Below are positions 1 through 12,596 of a stretch of 64,000 nt of DNA, piece after piece; position 1 is the stretch's first letter, and every line of letters starts with the position of its first letter. Both the position numbers and the translations under genes were made by a program. Below the pieces are notes generated by a model. That model saw only the letters and a list, made by a program, of their open reading frames with translations. It ran no database searches and was not told the DNA's origin. Source of the DNA: Amylostereum areolatum (Eukaryota; Basidiomycota; Agaricomycetes; Russulales; Stereaceae); the NCBI GenBank assembly GCA_012932865.1, contig SAXG01000008.1, positions 558,001 through 622,000 of the forward strand. Direction: 5' to 3'.

Positions 1-886
1 ACGAAGGCCAATGTAGGCGAGGCGGTTCGGGGGAAGGTGCACCTTGTCCAGCCAGGAGAAGGGCGCAGGTTGCTCGACTTTCTCAGTGGAGAGTGTGGTC
101 GAGTCCGCCAAGGACAGGATGAAAGACAGCGGCATGCCGTGGATGTTTCCTGTGGACGCACATGAGTGCCGGGTCAGCCGGTACACAACTCGGTGGACGT
201 TCATCGATACGAACCTGAGTCCGTCGTTTCTGGGGTGTTGATGTCCGCGTGCGCGTCAACCCAGATGACGCAAAGGTCGGGGTATTTTCTGGCACATCCA
301 CATTAGTACTCCATTTCGCGGGAGAGCACAACGAAATGGCAACGTACGAGAGTGTGCCGGCGAGGGTACCCATGGCCAGGGAATGGTCTCCGCCCAACGT
401 CAGAGGGAGCTGGCCCTTGCGCGCGTGGTCTCCAACAACTTTGGCGACAGCCTCGGTCACATTCGACACGAGACGCGGGTTTTTGAGCTTGCCAATAGGC
501 GGGTCGTTCTCCGCGGTGAACTCCTCGAACTGGTGGTGTCCGTCGAACTTGACGTTCCATCCGAGTTTTTGCAACTGGTCAATGATTCCGGCCTCAACAA
601 GATGGATGGGGCCTTTGTCGACACCGCCTCTAGGCTAGACGAGCGTCAGTATGGGCGCAATTATGCATAAGCACGTTCGTGCTCACCTGGCCGCCGCTAC
701 AGTCGGACTCCTCTCAGATCAACTGTGCTACGACGTGTATATGTCTAAGCACTGACCTGAATGGGCATCCAACGATCTTTTACATGGTCAGTTAGCAGAC
801 AGGCGCGTCGGGAAAGAGACGGGGGGTCTGCTTACCGCGACGGTCCTGGGCTCGTCGATGAACTTGAGGGTAGCGGGGGCGGACAT
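1..886 (-). CDS. Arginase, 5' part of gene (3' end outside window)
   Basis: Hydrolyses L-arginine to ornithine and urea (arginine catabolism; cytosolic Mn enzyme). Minus-strand exons: 836-886, 757-776, 687-696, 348-634, 215-288 and <1-149; all phases agree. The spliced protein has the N-terminal VGCPFSGGQ, then [10 protein letters not shown] and DAHADIN, the Mn-binding motifs of the arginase/agmatinase/formiminoglutamase family. The ATG at 886 is chosen because it opens the [10 protein letters not shown] frame that splices cleanly into the family N terminus. The third exon is only 10 nt. The C-terminal part, with the last metal-binding DxDxxDP motif, lies beyond base 1. Known: family function. 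Inference: arginase rather than agmatinase, from the N-terminal GCPFSGGQ and overall match to fungal CAR1-type proteins. Confidence 0.92.
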
Positions 887-2388
887 CTCTCAGAAGATCG
901 TGGCTTCGTGGAAACAAGAAAAAGGGGGAGAAGAGGGCACTTGGGTGGAAATATCTAACCGAGGAGACCAAGAGGGTATTTTATAGAACGCCAGCGAGAG
1001 CGAGATCCGATTCATCCGAGACGATGGAAAGCACAGGCGCTCTTCGGCGCTTGCCTCCGGGGGGAGCGCGATCACGTGAACTTGTATTAGCCGCCCAGTC
1101 CCCGCGATTTCATTTTTCTGGCTGCGTCTTGCCATCATCGCAGCTTTACAAGATCCTCTCGTCCACTTCCCACTTATCACTTCAACGACTCTCGAATTGA
1201 CTGTATTTTCTCAGGTGGTCTTTCAGAAATCTCCTGGTGACGCTTGGCTGAACTGTACCGGCGCTCTCAAGGTCCCATGAGCCTTCGCGCACCCCGAGAT
1301 TTTGGCGCCCATTAGTAACTTAGAGGTATAGTCCGCGTCCACCTGCAATGCTAGTCACTTAGAGGCGTACTCCGGGTTTTTGAAGGGTCCCTTTTGCCCT
1401 GCGAAAACTTCTTTGCGTCTTCGGCCCTCGGGGCAATGGTCACGCTCCATACAGCCTCTGATCATGGCCCCCTGGGCATCAGAGCACATCTCTTTCCTCT
1501 CGACGGACTCTGACCAAGGGGCAAATCTAGTTCGCCGCAACCGACGGTGACCTGACTACTTAGGATCACCCCATCTTGCGAAATCGCTTGCACATCATCC
1601 TCATCTACTCTCTGTGTGCAATATCGAAACGCTTCTCGCGATCCTCCGTGGCAAAGTCCATCCGCTTCGAGTACCCCAACGAATCACGATCCGCCCCCTT
1701 CTGCTTCTGATAAGTACGGCAAGTTCCAGGTTTCGGGGTCCAGTAACCACTCAAGATGCTCGTACGGATCACAAGAAGGGAGTACGCCGGTGCACCTCTC
1801 GCCGACTTATTGTTATTGTCGAAACTACTATCTTATTGTTATCGTCCAGTGTTCTCCCCCGCGAGAAAACATGCGCTCGCGAGTGCCGGCATCAGCTTCG
1901 TACAACCTGAACTGTTGCTTTGTGTCGTCCTCGTCACTGTTGTCACCAACTGCCTGCTATATCTCAAGCCGAGAGAGCGTGTCGTTCAGACATCCAGTAA
2001 ATACAAACATCATGGCATTGCATTGGGGAGACAAACGTGATCCGAATGTTAGGTGGCTACAAGGGCGTGCTACAAGCCGCGTCACTATATGTATGTAAGG
2101 GTACAGCGTTGCAATATACACTTCCCACAGGCGAGTATGTATGGTCAAGGTTACAAATAAGCAGCGTCCGGATTCATCCACGAAGACGATGAGACATGCG
2201 AGATCGGGTGCATCGCGGGCGAGAAGAGCAAAGAAAACCAGCTGCAGATGTGATCAGTCAAGGCGACCCCCAGACGCAAAATGAGAAGAACACACCACGA
2301 AAGGACGGGCCGGCGTCACGAAGGAAGGAAAAAAGACAAGGGGGTCTTGAACTTTCGAAAGGATATTATACCCGATGGTGGTCGTAAT
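887..2388. other. Intergenic, no gene recognised
   Basis: About 1.5 kb between the arginase start and the stop of the next minus-strand gene. Open frames here are short and resemble nothing I recognise; none splices into a family. The first few hundred bases should hold the arginase promoter, but I see no clear TATA box. Confidence 0.5.
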
Positions 2389-3381
2389 TTATGACGTCGC
2401 CGGAGGCGTCCCAAGCATAGAGCCATTTCTTTCCTGCGATCGTCCTCGGACCAGGTCCTCCTCGTCGGAGTCGCCCTCGTCGAAGTCGGTCTCGTACTCG
2501 TCAGAGTGCTCGAACCGACGACTGGCCTGGATCTGTGCGGTGCGCCACTCCCCGAGCCACTTCATCATCGGGCTCGACATACGAAGGTAATGGGCATTAC
2601 TCGCGATGCCTCTCCATGTGATGGTCTCGTCGAGCAATGCCAGGCGGATGGGGGTGAAGTCGCCGAAATACATCCATTGTATGAGATACTTGAACGAGGA
2701 CGGATCGGGGACGGGGACGAAAGCTATGGCATTTTTGAACGAAGAGGAGAGGAGGCGCGGGCGTTGGGTCCAATTATCGATCGACGACAGGTACGGGAAC
2801 GAGGTGGTACCACCGAGGTCCAGAGAAGACGAACAGCTGAAGAGAGCACGGAGGAGCGCCGAGTGAGCGGAGAGGTAATCCGTGTGCAGCTGTAGGGAGA
2901 GAATTTGGTGTCAGCACCGGCCATATGCGAAACGGAAAGATAGATCTGTACCTTTATGGCCCAGGTAGGAGGTGCATGGGAGATAATGGGCTCGGTAGCG
3001 CGACGTCCTGGCTCCGAGGGACGGGGACGACGGGGTGCCGGGGGCCCCCCGGCCTGCCCATAATCGGGGAAATGATGGAGGGGGAGACCGCGAGTCAAAA
3101 TCTTTTCGGCCTTGATGTCCAACGGGAATACTAAGTGAAGAGAGTATATGAGCAAGGGTGAAGGCGAGGTGCAGAAAATGAAACATACGAATGCAGCAGT
3201 CGGAGGACTCGATGTTGCCCCAGTAGCGAGGAGCGAGCGCAAGTAAAGACTGGACGATGTATCCGACGGGAACATCAGCGAGGGCGGGGGAAGGGAAAGG
3301 TTTTGGGACCAGGACGGTGGAAGAAGGGGGAGGAGCAGAAGAAAATGACAAAGAAGATGAGGAAGGAGTGGGGAGAGACAT
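2389..3381 (-). CDS. BTB/POZ-like protein, clp1 (clampless1)-like family
   Basis: Exons 3189-3381, 2952-3130 and 2389-2889 (290 aa; phases agree). The middle and C-terminal parts read LHTDYLSAHSALLRALFS, then PVPDPSSFKYLIQWMYFGDF, then ITWRGIASNAHYL. This is the layout of BTB/POZ-like proteins expanded in Agaricomycetes; the N-terminal block with ADVPVGYIVQSLLALAPRYW resembles proteins annotated as clampless1-like. In Coprinopsis, clp1 acts in clamp-cell formation and sexual development. The C terminus is acidic (DEYETDFDEGDSDEEDL). The start is the least certain part: the ATG at 3381 gives a clean model, but the open region continues upstream in several frames, so a longer proline-rich N terminus is possible. 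The clp1 assignment is from memory of family patterns and is tentative; the BTB-like reading is firmer. Confidence 0.55.
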
Positions 3382-5259
3382 GGTTGGGCCAAGGGGAAAT
3401 GGGGAGGCCTACGGGGGAGGGATGGGTGCCTTTGTGGATACAAAAGCTTGAGGGGAGATGGGACGAACAACAATTGGGTCGCGCCTCACCGTGCTCGTTT
3501 ATAAGGACGTACGGACGCCGTCCTGACGGACCTAAGAACACCCTAACCCGGTCAATAGGCCCCATCACCTCCCACAACAGCCGCCAGCCGTCAGTGTCCG
3601 AAGTATGCATTATTATGCCCCGTCCTGGGTGAAAGGGAATAATGTACCATCGTCCATCAGCTGATTGCTCAGTCTCATTCTCCGCCACGTTGGCTTAGCG
3701 TAGTCCAGCGTAGTCCACGGCTTAGCCGAAGCCCATTCACAGAGGAGTCAAAAGGACACGAGCGAGAACAAGAGCCCGTGGAAGATTGCGATGTTGCGGG
3801 CGGTCCCAGATCCCAGAAGGTCGTGGCCGAGGACAGAGTTTTCAGAACCGGCTAGCGCCGCCTCTTTGTTGTTCTGCGCACTTTCCAGTTTCAGCATCAT
3901 CTCTCCTCTTTATTGTCTTCGTCCAGATCGCCATGATACCCCGATCATGCTGTCTTGCTTCTCCGAACATAACAATTGTCCTCTCGCGGCGTGCTCGGCG
4001 CGTCGCAAACGACCGTTCTCATACGTGTGTGCCAAACGCGTTGCATCCGCGCGGTAGCTCGGATGCGACGGTCGTAAAGCAAGGTTGGTATGATGCAAAA
4101 TGGAATTTAGACGTAGAAATGCATGCATTCCGGTCGGCTGACCGCAAAGTTCAAGCCACCACGCCTTATACATACTACTCACCACTTGCCGATGCCCTGG
4201 AACCACCTCCGCCACCATTCCTATCCCACAGGTCCGGCTGTCTATTGTTAACAGCGGAACACGCAGATCGTCTTTGTAGAACTGCACGTTGACGTATGTA
4301 CGCGTACACTTCATCATGTACTGCTCGCCCGGATTTTGTATTTTGCACACAAGGTTGGACAGTTATCGTGCGCTGGCTTCGGAACGTGACCCCAATAGCC
4401 ATGATCGTACGTACATACGCACGGTCTGACAATGAATCGCGTATGTCCCGATGGGGTGCGTCTCGAGCCGAGCTGGACAACTTCGTCGAACCAACGCAAA
4501 TCTATGACAACCCGTCAGGATATCCGCACGGATCAGACGACGGCGTACGACTTACCTCCGCGGCCGGTCCCATCGTCGCTCACGCCCAGCGCATCCACAT
4601 GCGGGCCACACAGCTCTCCGGCCGTACGACTCAGACCCTCCAGCACCACCCGCGTCCCTGCGCCGTGGTTCCCGCATTAGTCGCCTTTACAGGAAAATTC
4701 CAGAGAACAAAGCAAGGGTTCTAGCCGTCCGTCCGGCGACGCAGGACAGGCGAGCACCCACCTTATCGGCACCAGACCAAAAGCGACCCTCCTGCGGCTG
4801 CGACGCGTTGCGCGCGCGCGGTGCGGGCTGATAGCAGAGGTGACCTAAAGGAAATGTGCCCCAAAAGAACGAACAATGGCTCCTTTTTTCAGTCTTTGGA
4901 ACGGACCTGGCGATGTCGTGCCCGGTGCATGATGTTGTTACTGTGGATGATGATGCGCGACCGGGTCGCACGGCAAACCATGAGCAGCACTCAGCGGCAG
5001 CGTTCTAGTTGAGACTCTAGGACAAAGGGTGACTTTATCACCTCAGAGATTCAAAGCGAGCTGGTTCATTAATGTTGGGAAAGCAGAGCAGCCAGAAGGG
5101 AAGCGCCGATGGTGGTGGTGGTGGTGGTCGGAAAGGAAGTCAAAGTCTGAACCCCGCGCGCGAAGATCTGACTCTCTGAGACGGACGGACAAACGGCAAG
5201 AACGCCTTTGTTCCACCACCACCACTGAAGCTCCCCACCACGACCCGTGGCATGCCGCC
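3382..5259. other. Intergenic, with a (GGT)6 run near DAD3
   Basis: About 1.9 kb between divergent genes. Nothing here resembles a conserved protein. A perfect (GGT)6 run lies at 5111-5128 and a CCACCACCACC stretch near 5214, both just upstream of DAD3. Together they could pair, but I see no further support for a function. Confidence 0.5.
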
Positions 5260-5718
5260 ATGAGCACGTCCTCCATCTTTGACGTAAATCCCTACGAGGA
5301 TCACCCCCAGCTCTCCCAGTCCGAGGCCGACGTCCTATGGGAATATGCCAAGCTGTCCCAACACATCAAAGACGTGCGCCTCCCTCGTACCGCACCCTGC
5401 GCTCGTACTGGCGATCCAGGGCTCACGACTCTATCTGATCGCGTTATAGCTGCTCGCACAGACACGCCGATTGAGCGAGGCACCGGACGAGGGTCTCCTC
5501 CAGCGTTTGCGCGTACTTGAGCAGAAGATGGGTCTCGTACTCACTCTCGTACGTCCCTTTCCTCCCAATCGCGGATGTCTCCCATCTCTTACATCTTTCT
5601 CTTCCGCGTGCAGTTCAAAGCATCGGTCTGGGGCTATCTCAACGAGCAGGCCCAAGCCAATACACCGTATACGCCGATGGAAGGGGACAGCGTTATGGAC
5701 GCCACCATCGTCCAATAA
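5260..5718 (+). CDS. DAD3: DASH complex subunit DAD3
   Basis: Small outer-kinetochore protein of the fungal DASH/Dam1 complex, which rings and tracks microtubules and couples kinetochores to spindle microtubules. Exons 5260-5373, 5450-5548 and 5614-5718; 105 aa, all introns in phase 0. Diagnostic blocks: NPYEDHPQLSQSEADVLWEY near the N terminus, then LSEAPDEGLLQRLRVLEQKM and GLVLTLFKASVW, the DAD3 core. Length is typical of the family (about 80-110 aa). It would be missed by single-frame ORF calling, since no exon exceeds 40 codons. The end of the gene faces the end of CWF19L1, 650 bases away. Confidence 0.93.
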
Positions 5719-6367
5719 GTCTGTGTTTCGAGGCCACCTGTCCATACGCCGTGACATCTACAGTCGCACTTGGACGCACGCGCTATATAGCCCGGGGATA
5801 GATGTCCAGACCGTACATAGGAATACGCTTAACTGCCTTTGCGAAAGACAGAGGGTCTACTGGAAGACACCGTCACATACGTCCCATGTTTCTATCTGTT
5901 GCTGTCATCTTATCCTTGCGCTGGTTTTTGGTACAGAGAGTTATTGCCTTGAACTCGCAAGACAGCGTTGTAACTTGTGAACGACGGAAACTAAACCAGT
6001 GCCGTCATTTTATATCTAAAACTTCGAGCATTGTAGGTCACGTGCGCTCCCACATCGGTGGTCAGCCCGAGTCAACCACGACGACAATGGACGCCGTCTC
6101 CCCGGATCCCGTAGCAGCGGCTCAAAAAGCCTGAGAACGTGGTAGCACTGGCCACGCACCCAGCGAGAAGGGTATACACCAGCCATCTGATTTAGTCCTC
6201 GTGGCTGACCAAACCAGAAGATGGTCCGTCTTGACGTCTGGCTCTTGAATGTCATGGCATTCACCGATTGAGTCGGCGACAATCCTGTTTGTGATAGCAT
6301 ATAACTATCAATTGATACAATTGTACCTGTAGTCAACAGAATAGGGCGCATGCAAAAGGTTCAAGGT
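5719..6367. other. Intergenic between convergent genes
   Basis: 649 bases between the stops of DAD3 and the CWF19L1 homologue. It should contain both 3' UTRs. No other gene or repeat seen. Confidence 0.5.
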
Positions 6368-8997
6368 TCAAGCCGCAGGGTTGAACGGCGCAAAGGCCGT
6401 CTTGAACGCCTGCACATCGGCTTTATCCTCCTCCTCGTCCTGAATGCACGCCTTCCAATCATATCTGTCCTCCATCTTCAACAACGACGCTAGGACTTGT
6501 CTATGAAAGCAGAAACAAACGCAGCATGAGCACCACTCGCGAGAAAACAAACACACTTGGCGCACCGTCCATAATTAACGCTGAACGGCACACCGTCCCG
6601 CATCCAATGGACGAGCCTCCTCCCGTCCGGCATCTCCACGCGGAAGTAACTGCCCGCATCCTGCCCCGGGAGGTCCGCGTCGGCCTCCTCTGTGTCAAAC
6701 TCGATTCCGTGCATCTTCCCCTCGTCCAAGAACGCCGACTCAACCCGGTCCTTGAGCGCGAGGGGGATAGGAATCACTTGGATGTGCGCGTGCCCGCCTT
6801 TAGCGGAGAGACGGCCGACCTCGAAGAATATGGGGATGGCACCGTGCTTAGCGTAGAATGCGCGCAGGGCGGTTTTGTATCTGCACGATTGGAACGCATC
6901 AGCTACGCCATGTTCCCTGCACAGGAAGTGACACACCTGTTCGTCTCTTGTATTACTGGTGGGCGCAGCTCGTTGGGGATCGAGCTTAGCGTTGTAAAAT
7001 GCGCTATGGGTACCATGATCACATGTCCACCTCCGGGCACAAGGGGAATTTGTGCGCCTCTGCTGCGATGTTCGTCCACGGCATGCGTCGGAATGAGCTG
7101 ACCCTTCGGTAACGTGAGGTAGCACTCCTCGCCGATGGCAACGATAAGGTGTTTCGCAAGGCTCGGGTTTGAGAGACAGAACCAGCACTCGTCTGGTCCA
7201 ATTTCTTTGGGGGGCCCTCGGCGCCCGCCGCGGTGCTCGCGCTCGCCGCCGCCGGTGGCGCGGCGATCATTAGCAACAGGGCAGTCTTCGATGTAATGAA
7301 GCTCGCTGCCGCACGCGCGACATACGTAGCCTTCACGGGGTTTCCGCCCGCCGGTGTCTCCAACGGCATGTCTGGTTGGACAATCGCGGACAAGGTGACC
7401 AGACTGGAAGAGTAAAGAAAGGACAAGGATCAGGCATGAAAAAACGACGAGGTACGCAGGAACACTGACCGTGTTGCAAATTTTGCAGATGTAGCCATCA
7501 GGGGGCTTTGTACGATCTGGGCAGTCGTTGATAAAATGCTGTCATCGCGTATGTGGTAAGTGGATGAGAGGTACACATGGTCACGGGGGGGAACGTACCT
7601 CGGTCGAATCGCACCTCTTGCAGTGATAGCCTGGCGGCGGTTTCCCTTGTTCTCCTGGGAGATAAACGGCGGCGATGTCAGATCGCTCCAGAAGGCGCAT
7701 AGGGTAGGAGGTCGGGACAGTACCTGTCCTTATGCGTTTCCCAGCTTGAGGAACGTTCCCCCAACGGAAACTCTCGCCGTCATTTGATTCGTGGGTGCGT
7801 TTGGGGGGGCGCGAAGGGGCGTCAGTGAATGGATTCTGCGTTGCGTTAGGTGGTCGTGGCGCTGACGCGGTAGCAAGGGATTGGGGGGAAATAGAGAAGG
7901 CGTAGAACCACTACATTGGTGTCAATTGGTATGCGGGAAGAGTGTATAGGGCGGCATACTCGCTGTTTCTTTCCGCCGGTTGGTTCGCCACCAAAGGCAC
8001 CCAGACCCACGAACCGTGTAATCCTGCCATTTTCGTCGGCCCATACAAATGGCTCACGCTCCCAGAATTGCGGAGGTTGTCCTCCGCCGCTAGAAACTAT
8101 GTAGCGGGGTTTCGTCTTGGATATGATCTCATCGACAGGAGGTGCTCCCAAGTTGGATAGAGCGGGGGAAGGAAGAGGGACGGAGGAGAATTCGGTTATG
8201 GAAGCCGGCCAGACATGGCTGATGAGGATGTCGACGGTGGAGGATGAGCTTGCACTCGACATGATAGACGCCAAAGAGGATCCTTTGGGTGCAGAGGTCG
8301 TGAGCGAGTTGGAGAGCAGTTTCGACACGGTTTGGGAAGAGAAATACGGTGAAATGAAACCCTGTAGTAGTTCGGATGAGCATGATCCAAAAGTATCGTT
8401 AGGATAAATTTACGTGGGGAAGTTCTGAGCCATGATAGATGTTTGGCTCGTATGTACCACCGAGGCAGGCGATACGCAGGCCTTCAGCTGTCGTAAAAAT
8501 AGCCGATTTGCCTGCATATAACGATGAGAGGTGACCAAGGGAGACAGAAATAGAGATACTCACTCAGCAAAAACACGTTTGTGCAGATTTCTCCACCCGT
8601 CTTGGCGTACTTATCGACTATGGCTTGGGGAAGTGGATGCTCCCCCTGCATGATGTAACATGGCAAAGGCGCTGGTGTGACCTGACGGTCAGCCTATGGT
8701 TTGGGGTCCGAACGATGCTGCACGTACCTTTTAGGTTGTCTTCCAACAGAAGTGCAGTATCTCCGCCTCCTTCGTCTTCGCCGTCTTTCGCGTGTCCGAA
8801 GAAGTCACCCAGACACAAGACCAGGTCGAACTTGCCATGCTTCGCGTTGATGGCCGTTATCTTCACAAACAAGTCGCCAATCGCGCCATTCGTTGAACCT
8901 ACTGTCAAGCTGCACAGAGGTTATGTGAGATAATGGAAAGAGCAGAGAGTACGGGAGAGGCTTGCATCTTGAGTGTGGAGGAGGAAGAGGATGCCAT
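6368..8997 (-). CDS. CWF19L1/Drn1-type debranching-associated factor with three zinc knuckles
   Basis: Nuclear RNA-processing factor related to yeast Drn1 and human CWF19L1, which work with the lariat debranching enzyme and late spliceosome. Eleven exons: 8966-8997, 8728-8909, 8564-8671, 8414-8511, 7960-8361, 7724-7910, 7599-7654, 7470-7538, 6937-7403, 6566-6880, 6368-6500; 682 aa, phases all close. Residues 10-140 form the Dbr1-like metallophosphoesterase-type N domain (KILTVGSTNGAIGDLF; LVLCLGDFFG). About 345-420 hold three CX2CX4HX4C zinc knuckles (CKRCDSTEHFINDC, CKICNTSGHLVRDC, CRACGSELHYIEDC). The rest is CwfJ C-terminal domain 1 (HIT-like, GGHAHIQVIP) and domain 2 ending in FNPAA. The first intron is GC-AG (donor after the AAG-AT of codon 11), needed to join the ATG exon to KILTVGS. 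The spliced frame is uninterrupted. Confidence 0.93.
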
Positions 8998-10649
8998 GCG
9001 CGCACGGCAACGGCCGAGAGCGTGGCTCGTCGCGTCGGTGGCGGTCGGTGGCGGTGCCTGTGCGACCCTTCCCTTCCTCCAACGTTTTCCCCACGTTTTC
9101 CCACTGCGTCCTCTTTTCAGAATTCACCCCGCATTCTCTCCCTGTGATGTAGTCCTTCAAACTTTAGTGGAGTATCTTTTCACCGCCATAACTACCACTG
9201 ACACCAAAAAATGGGGAAAGACCAAGTAGAGCAACAACAGGGAGTCACGGACATCAAGTCATCAACCAGTCGCCGACACCAGGATGGACTTGTTTGTATT
9301 TTTTCCCGGTCACTCTCTAGTCGATCATACACCTTCATGTCCATGATTCCAAGGCGACCAGATTCGGTACAGTATGTGATATGTGACGTTCCATTGCGCT
9401 ATTTCGGAATGTCTTGTAACGATGTTGACGACAGCCTTGTTCCCTTGCTATCTGACAGATTATCTCCAGTCTTTGTGAGTAAGGTCGTGGTCATTTCGAC
9501 TACCGCAAGCTCGTGGATAAACGGCTTGGTTCTGCTCTCTGGACGTACGCGATTTCTAGGCCGATGACTCGTCCGGTTCAATTTGCTTGGGGCCAATGAT
9601 CCATAAATTATGCTATGGACGTTTTTGGACACCGTTCTATCCTGTCGACCTCGTGGATTTTCTGCCAGTATGTATACATACTACCCTGATCGATGTCAAC
9701 TCTCTGACGCAGGTGTTGATCAGATACATCCGGTGACTTCTGTCCTCCACCTCGGAGCTCACAACATCCAGAAACTCGATTGAGGGTTATGCAGGTTTAC
9801 TTCACCTTCTGTCTCTGGGGACCTCGAAACGCCTTGTTCCCCGTCGAGAACCGTATGGCCCATATCACGCTAACGCACCCGGAGGCATGCGCGTTTGTAT
9901 CTCCCGCTTCAATCTTGCTGTATCTGCCCTTTCAGAGCTCGACGTCGGCTCCAACCGGTTTGCTTCACCTAAACTGCGATCATTGCGTGCAGGCGCAGCT
10001 CAGTGCGATGATGGTTTTACGAAATACTGTACATGAGAATTGTACGGAGGAGGGAGCGGTGGATGCGCCGTATGTAATCCAGATTGTGTGTTGGCTTTCC
10101 GGCGTACATGTGGTATGAAATCATAGCCCAACAGCTGGACCAAACCTGCTCTTTCTCGATGCGTGCCTCCGTACCTGGGCACATTGGGAATAACCGCGAC
10201 CGAGTAGGAAAGGCCGGGGAGGTACAGAAGAAGCGGACCGCTCGCCCAAAAGAGCACAACGGACATTACAAGCGCCCATCACTTGGACCGAGTTTGCTCG
10301 ATTCAATTCACCGCTCACGTTCGACACAGCGGACTCCCGCGCTCTAACTTCCAGGCCCGGCGAGCTTCGGGGGCGGGTGTGAAGCTAATGGATGCATATG
10401 GGGCGTGGGGAAGGAAGAGAAGGAGAGGACGCTCAGGACGACCGCCTTAGGACCGGAATTCCTGCATAGGAGCGAGGTCGGGATCAGGCGAAGGGCGACG
10501 CCTTGTTCTTCTTGCGATGATGCACGCCCATCCTTCACTTCACCCAATGCTTTATAACCCGTCCAGATCTGCCATGCTGCTCCCCAGCAACTCCCCGAGT
10601 CTCCCCCAGTTTCCTTTCCTAGGCCGTATCCTATCCTCACTTGGTCGCA
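8998..10649. other. Intergenic, divergent promoters
   Basis: About 1.65 kb between the CWF19L1 start (-) and the first esterase (+). Several short frames exist, none conserved to my eye. TTTATAA at 10551-10557 lies about 95 bases before the esterase ATG and is a plausible TATA box. Confidence 0.5.
10551..10557 (+). promoter_or_regulatory. TATA-like box of esterase 1
   Basis: TTTATAA about 93 bases upstream of the ATG at 10650, a usual spacing for TATA promoters of secreted fungal proteins. Position and motif only. Confidence 0.4.
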
Positions 10650-12596
10650 ATGGTTGCTCTGCTTGCCCTCCTTGCCTCTGTTCTACTCGCTTCGCGGGCA
10701 GTAGCTTCTCCTATCTCCTCTCACACGCCGTCATCTGGCGTACGCGTACCATGGGACTGGCAAAGTTTGCTCTGCAACCTACCTAGCACACCAAGATCCC
10801 TCTGTGCTCGCCAAAGTTCCGTGGGCCCCTCCGTGAACACCCTCATCGGCACTGCGATCGGCACCAAGGACGGCAACGGGTACAGATTTGCGGTCAAATA
10901 CGGCTCTGCGAAGAGATGGCAGGACTCGACCGTCGCGACCATATGGCAGTTGCCGTGCGTAATCTCGTATTCCTGAACACCTCCATCGTATCTAATGCTT
11001 GACACAGAAACGGAGCAATCGATCCCGCTGCACTTCCCCTCACCTGCCCGCAGGATGCGGATGCTTCGACGTACTCCGAAGATTGTCTATCCGCCCTCAT
11101 TTATGTCCCTTCGTCCCTGTCTACCACAAGTGGTGCGCCTACTCTCATGTGGTAAGCTCCTACGCACGGATTTGCGTTATGTGTTTTCTAACCCGATGGA
11201 CAGGATACACGGAGGATCGTTTCTGTGGGGCTCCGCTACGGACCCAGGGCTCGATGGAATGAAGCTTGCAGAGGCGACACAGTCTATCGTGGCCGTCGTG
11301 CAGTACCGTCTGGGCGCAGTATGTCCTCGTATTCCAACTGCTCCACAAAACTCTGACATCGTTCTCAGCTTGGCTTTATGGCTCCGACCGGCGAGACCAA
11401 CTTGGCCGTCAAAGATATGGTCACTTGCATGCAGTTCTTGAACAAGGTTCTTCCCAGCTTTGGCGGCGATGCGAACAAGATTACGCTCGCAGGGCAAAGC
11501 AGCGGAGGCAACATGATCCGCGCGCTTCTCGCTGCTCCGTCTGCTGCCGCGCTCTTCCAGTCGGCCATCCTACAGTCTGACCCCATGGTACGCCGGAATG
11601 TATTGCTTGTCAGTTACAAAGGACTCATAGAGCGATAGGACTATGGATTCCTGTCCAAGGACACGCAGGCGACACTGCAAACCCACTTCAACTCTTTGAT
11701 CTCGTGCGCCGCCAACGACACCGCCTGCCTCAATGCTCTCTCGCTCGACGCCATCGTGAATGCTTCATCGCAACAAGCCAGCGACGCAGCCGGCATCGCA
11801 CCTTCCGCGACTCAAAGCGAGCCCATGCGCCCCGTGACGGACGGGTCCTTCATCACGACTACACTTGATTCGACAACGCCTTTCCCCAAGGTCTCCAAGC
11901 CCGTCCTCCTGACCAACGTCAAAGACGAATCCGGCCCTACCATCTACAGCACCTTCCCGAGCTTTCTTAGTACCGGGAACTTCAACGCGTTCGTGAACGC
12001 GTTCTACGGCGAGAAACGCGCGGAGGATGTCCTCAGTTCGATGTTCTACCGCGTACCGGTCCTCGCGGACGGTTCCGCGCAAGACGCCCGTATCCCCTTG
12101 GAGGACATGGCCACGGACGGTATCTGGCGCTGTGCGACGTGGACATTTGCGCGTAGCTGGGCGCAGAATGGTGGTAACGTGTTCGTAGGAGAGTACACCG
12201 TCGGCGCTCCCCACCCCGACAACGCGAACATACCGTTCTGCCAAGAGAAAGGCTCGGTCTGCCACGAGGACGACATCATGATTGTGGTACGTGTTTTTTT
12301 GTTGAATTGCTGGTGTCCGTGGGCTGACGAGACAACTTCTACAGTTTGGCACGGTCCCGAACCCGTCCTCGGCACAGTCTGCGCTTATCCAGGAGATGCA
12401 AGCACGTTACGCTGCGTTCCTCCACACCGGCAACCCGAACCCCTCAGGCTCTTCTTACGCGCACTGGCCAGCGGCCACCTCCCAGAACGTCAGTGCCATA
12501 TTGCTAGGAAGCTCGGGGAATGTCCCCGTCGGCGCATGCGACCCGAGCTTCTGGGGCAGCGCGATGCTTTACGACTACCAGGCCTTCGGCATTTAA
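10650..12596 (+). CDS. Secreted type-B carboxylesterase/lipase (paralogue 1)
   Basis: Serine esterase of the carboxylesterase type B (alpha/beta hydrolase, CE10/lipase) family, predicted extracellular; the substrate cannot be told. Exons 10650-10954, 11008-11151, 11204-11318, 11369-11587, 11639-12286 and 12345-12596; 560 aa. A signal peptide (MVALLALLASVLLASRAVAS) starts at the ATG; the frame also opens with an upstream non-ATG codon, so 10650 is preferred. Motifs: EDCLSALIYVP, the oxyanion HGGSF, the nucleophile elbow GQSSGG, the acidic VKDESGPT and the catalytic-His context VCHEDD. All introns are 49-57 nt. Paralogue 2 at 19147 has the same six-exon structure with identical intron positions and phases, so the pair arose by gene duplication. 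Confidence 0.92.

Noticed and set aside
2724..3473. Minus-strand open frame of 249 codons overlapping the clp1-like gene
   Set aside because: Part of it is the true middle exon, but read-through as one frame breaks the BTB-like C terminus; the spliced model is better.
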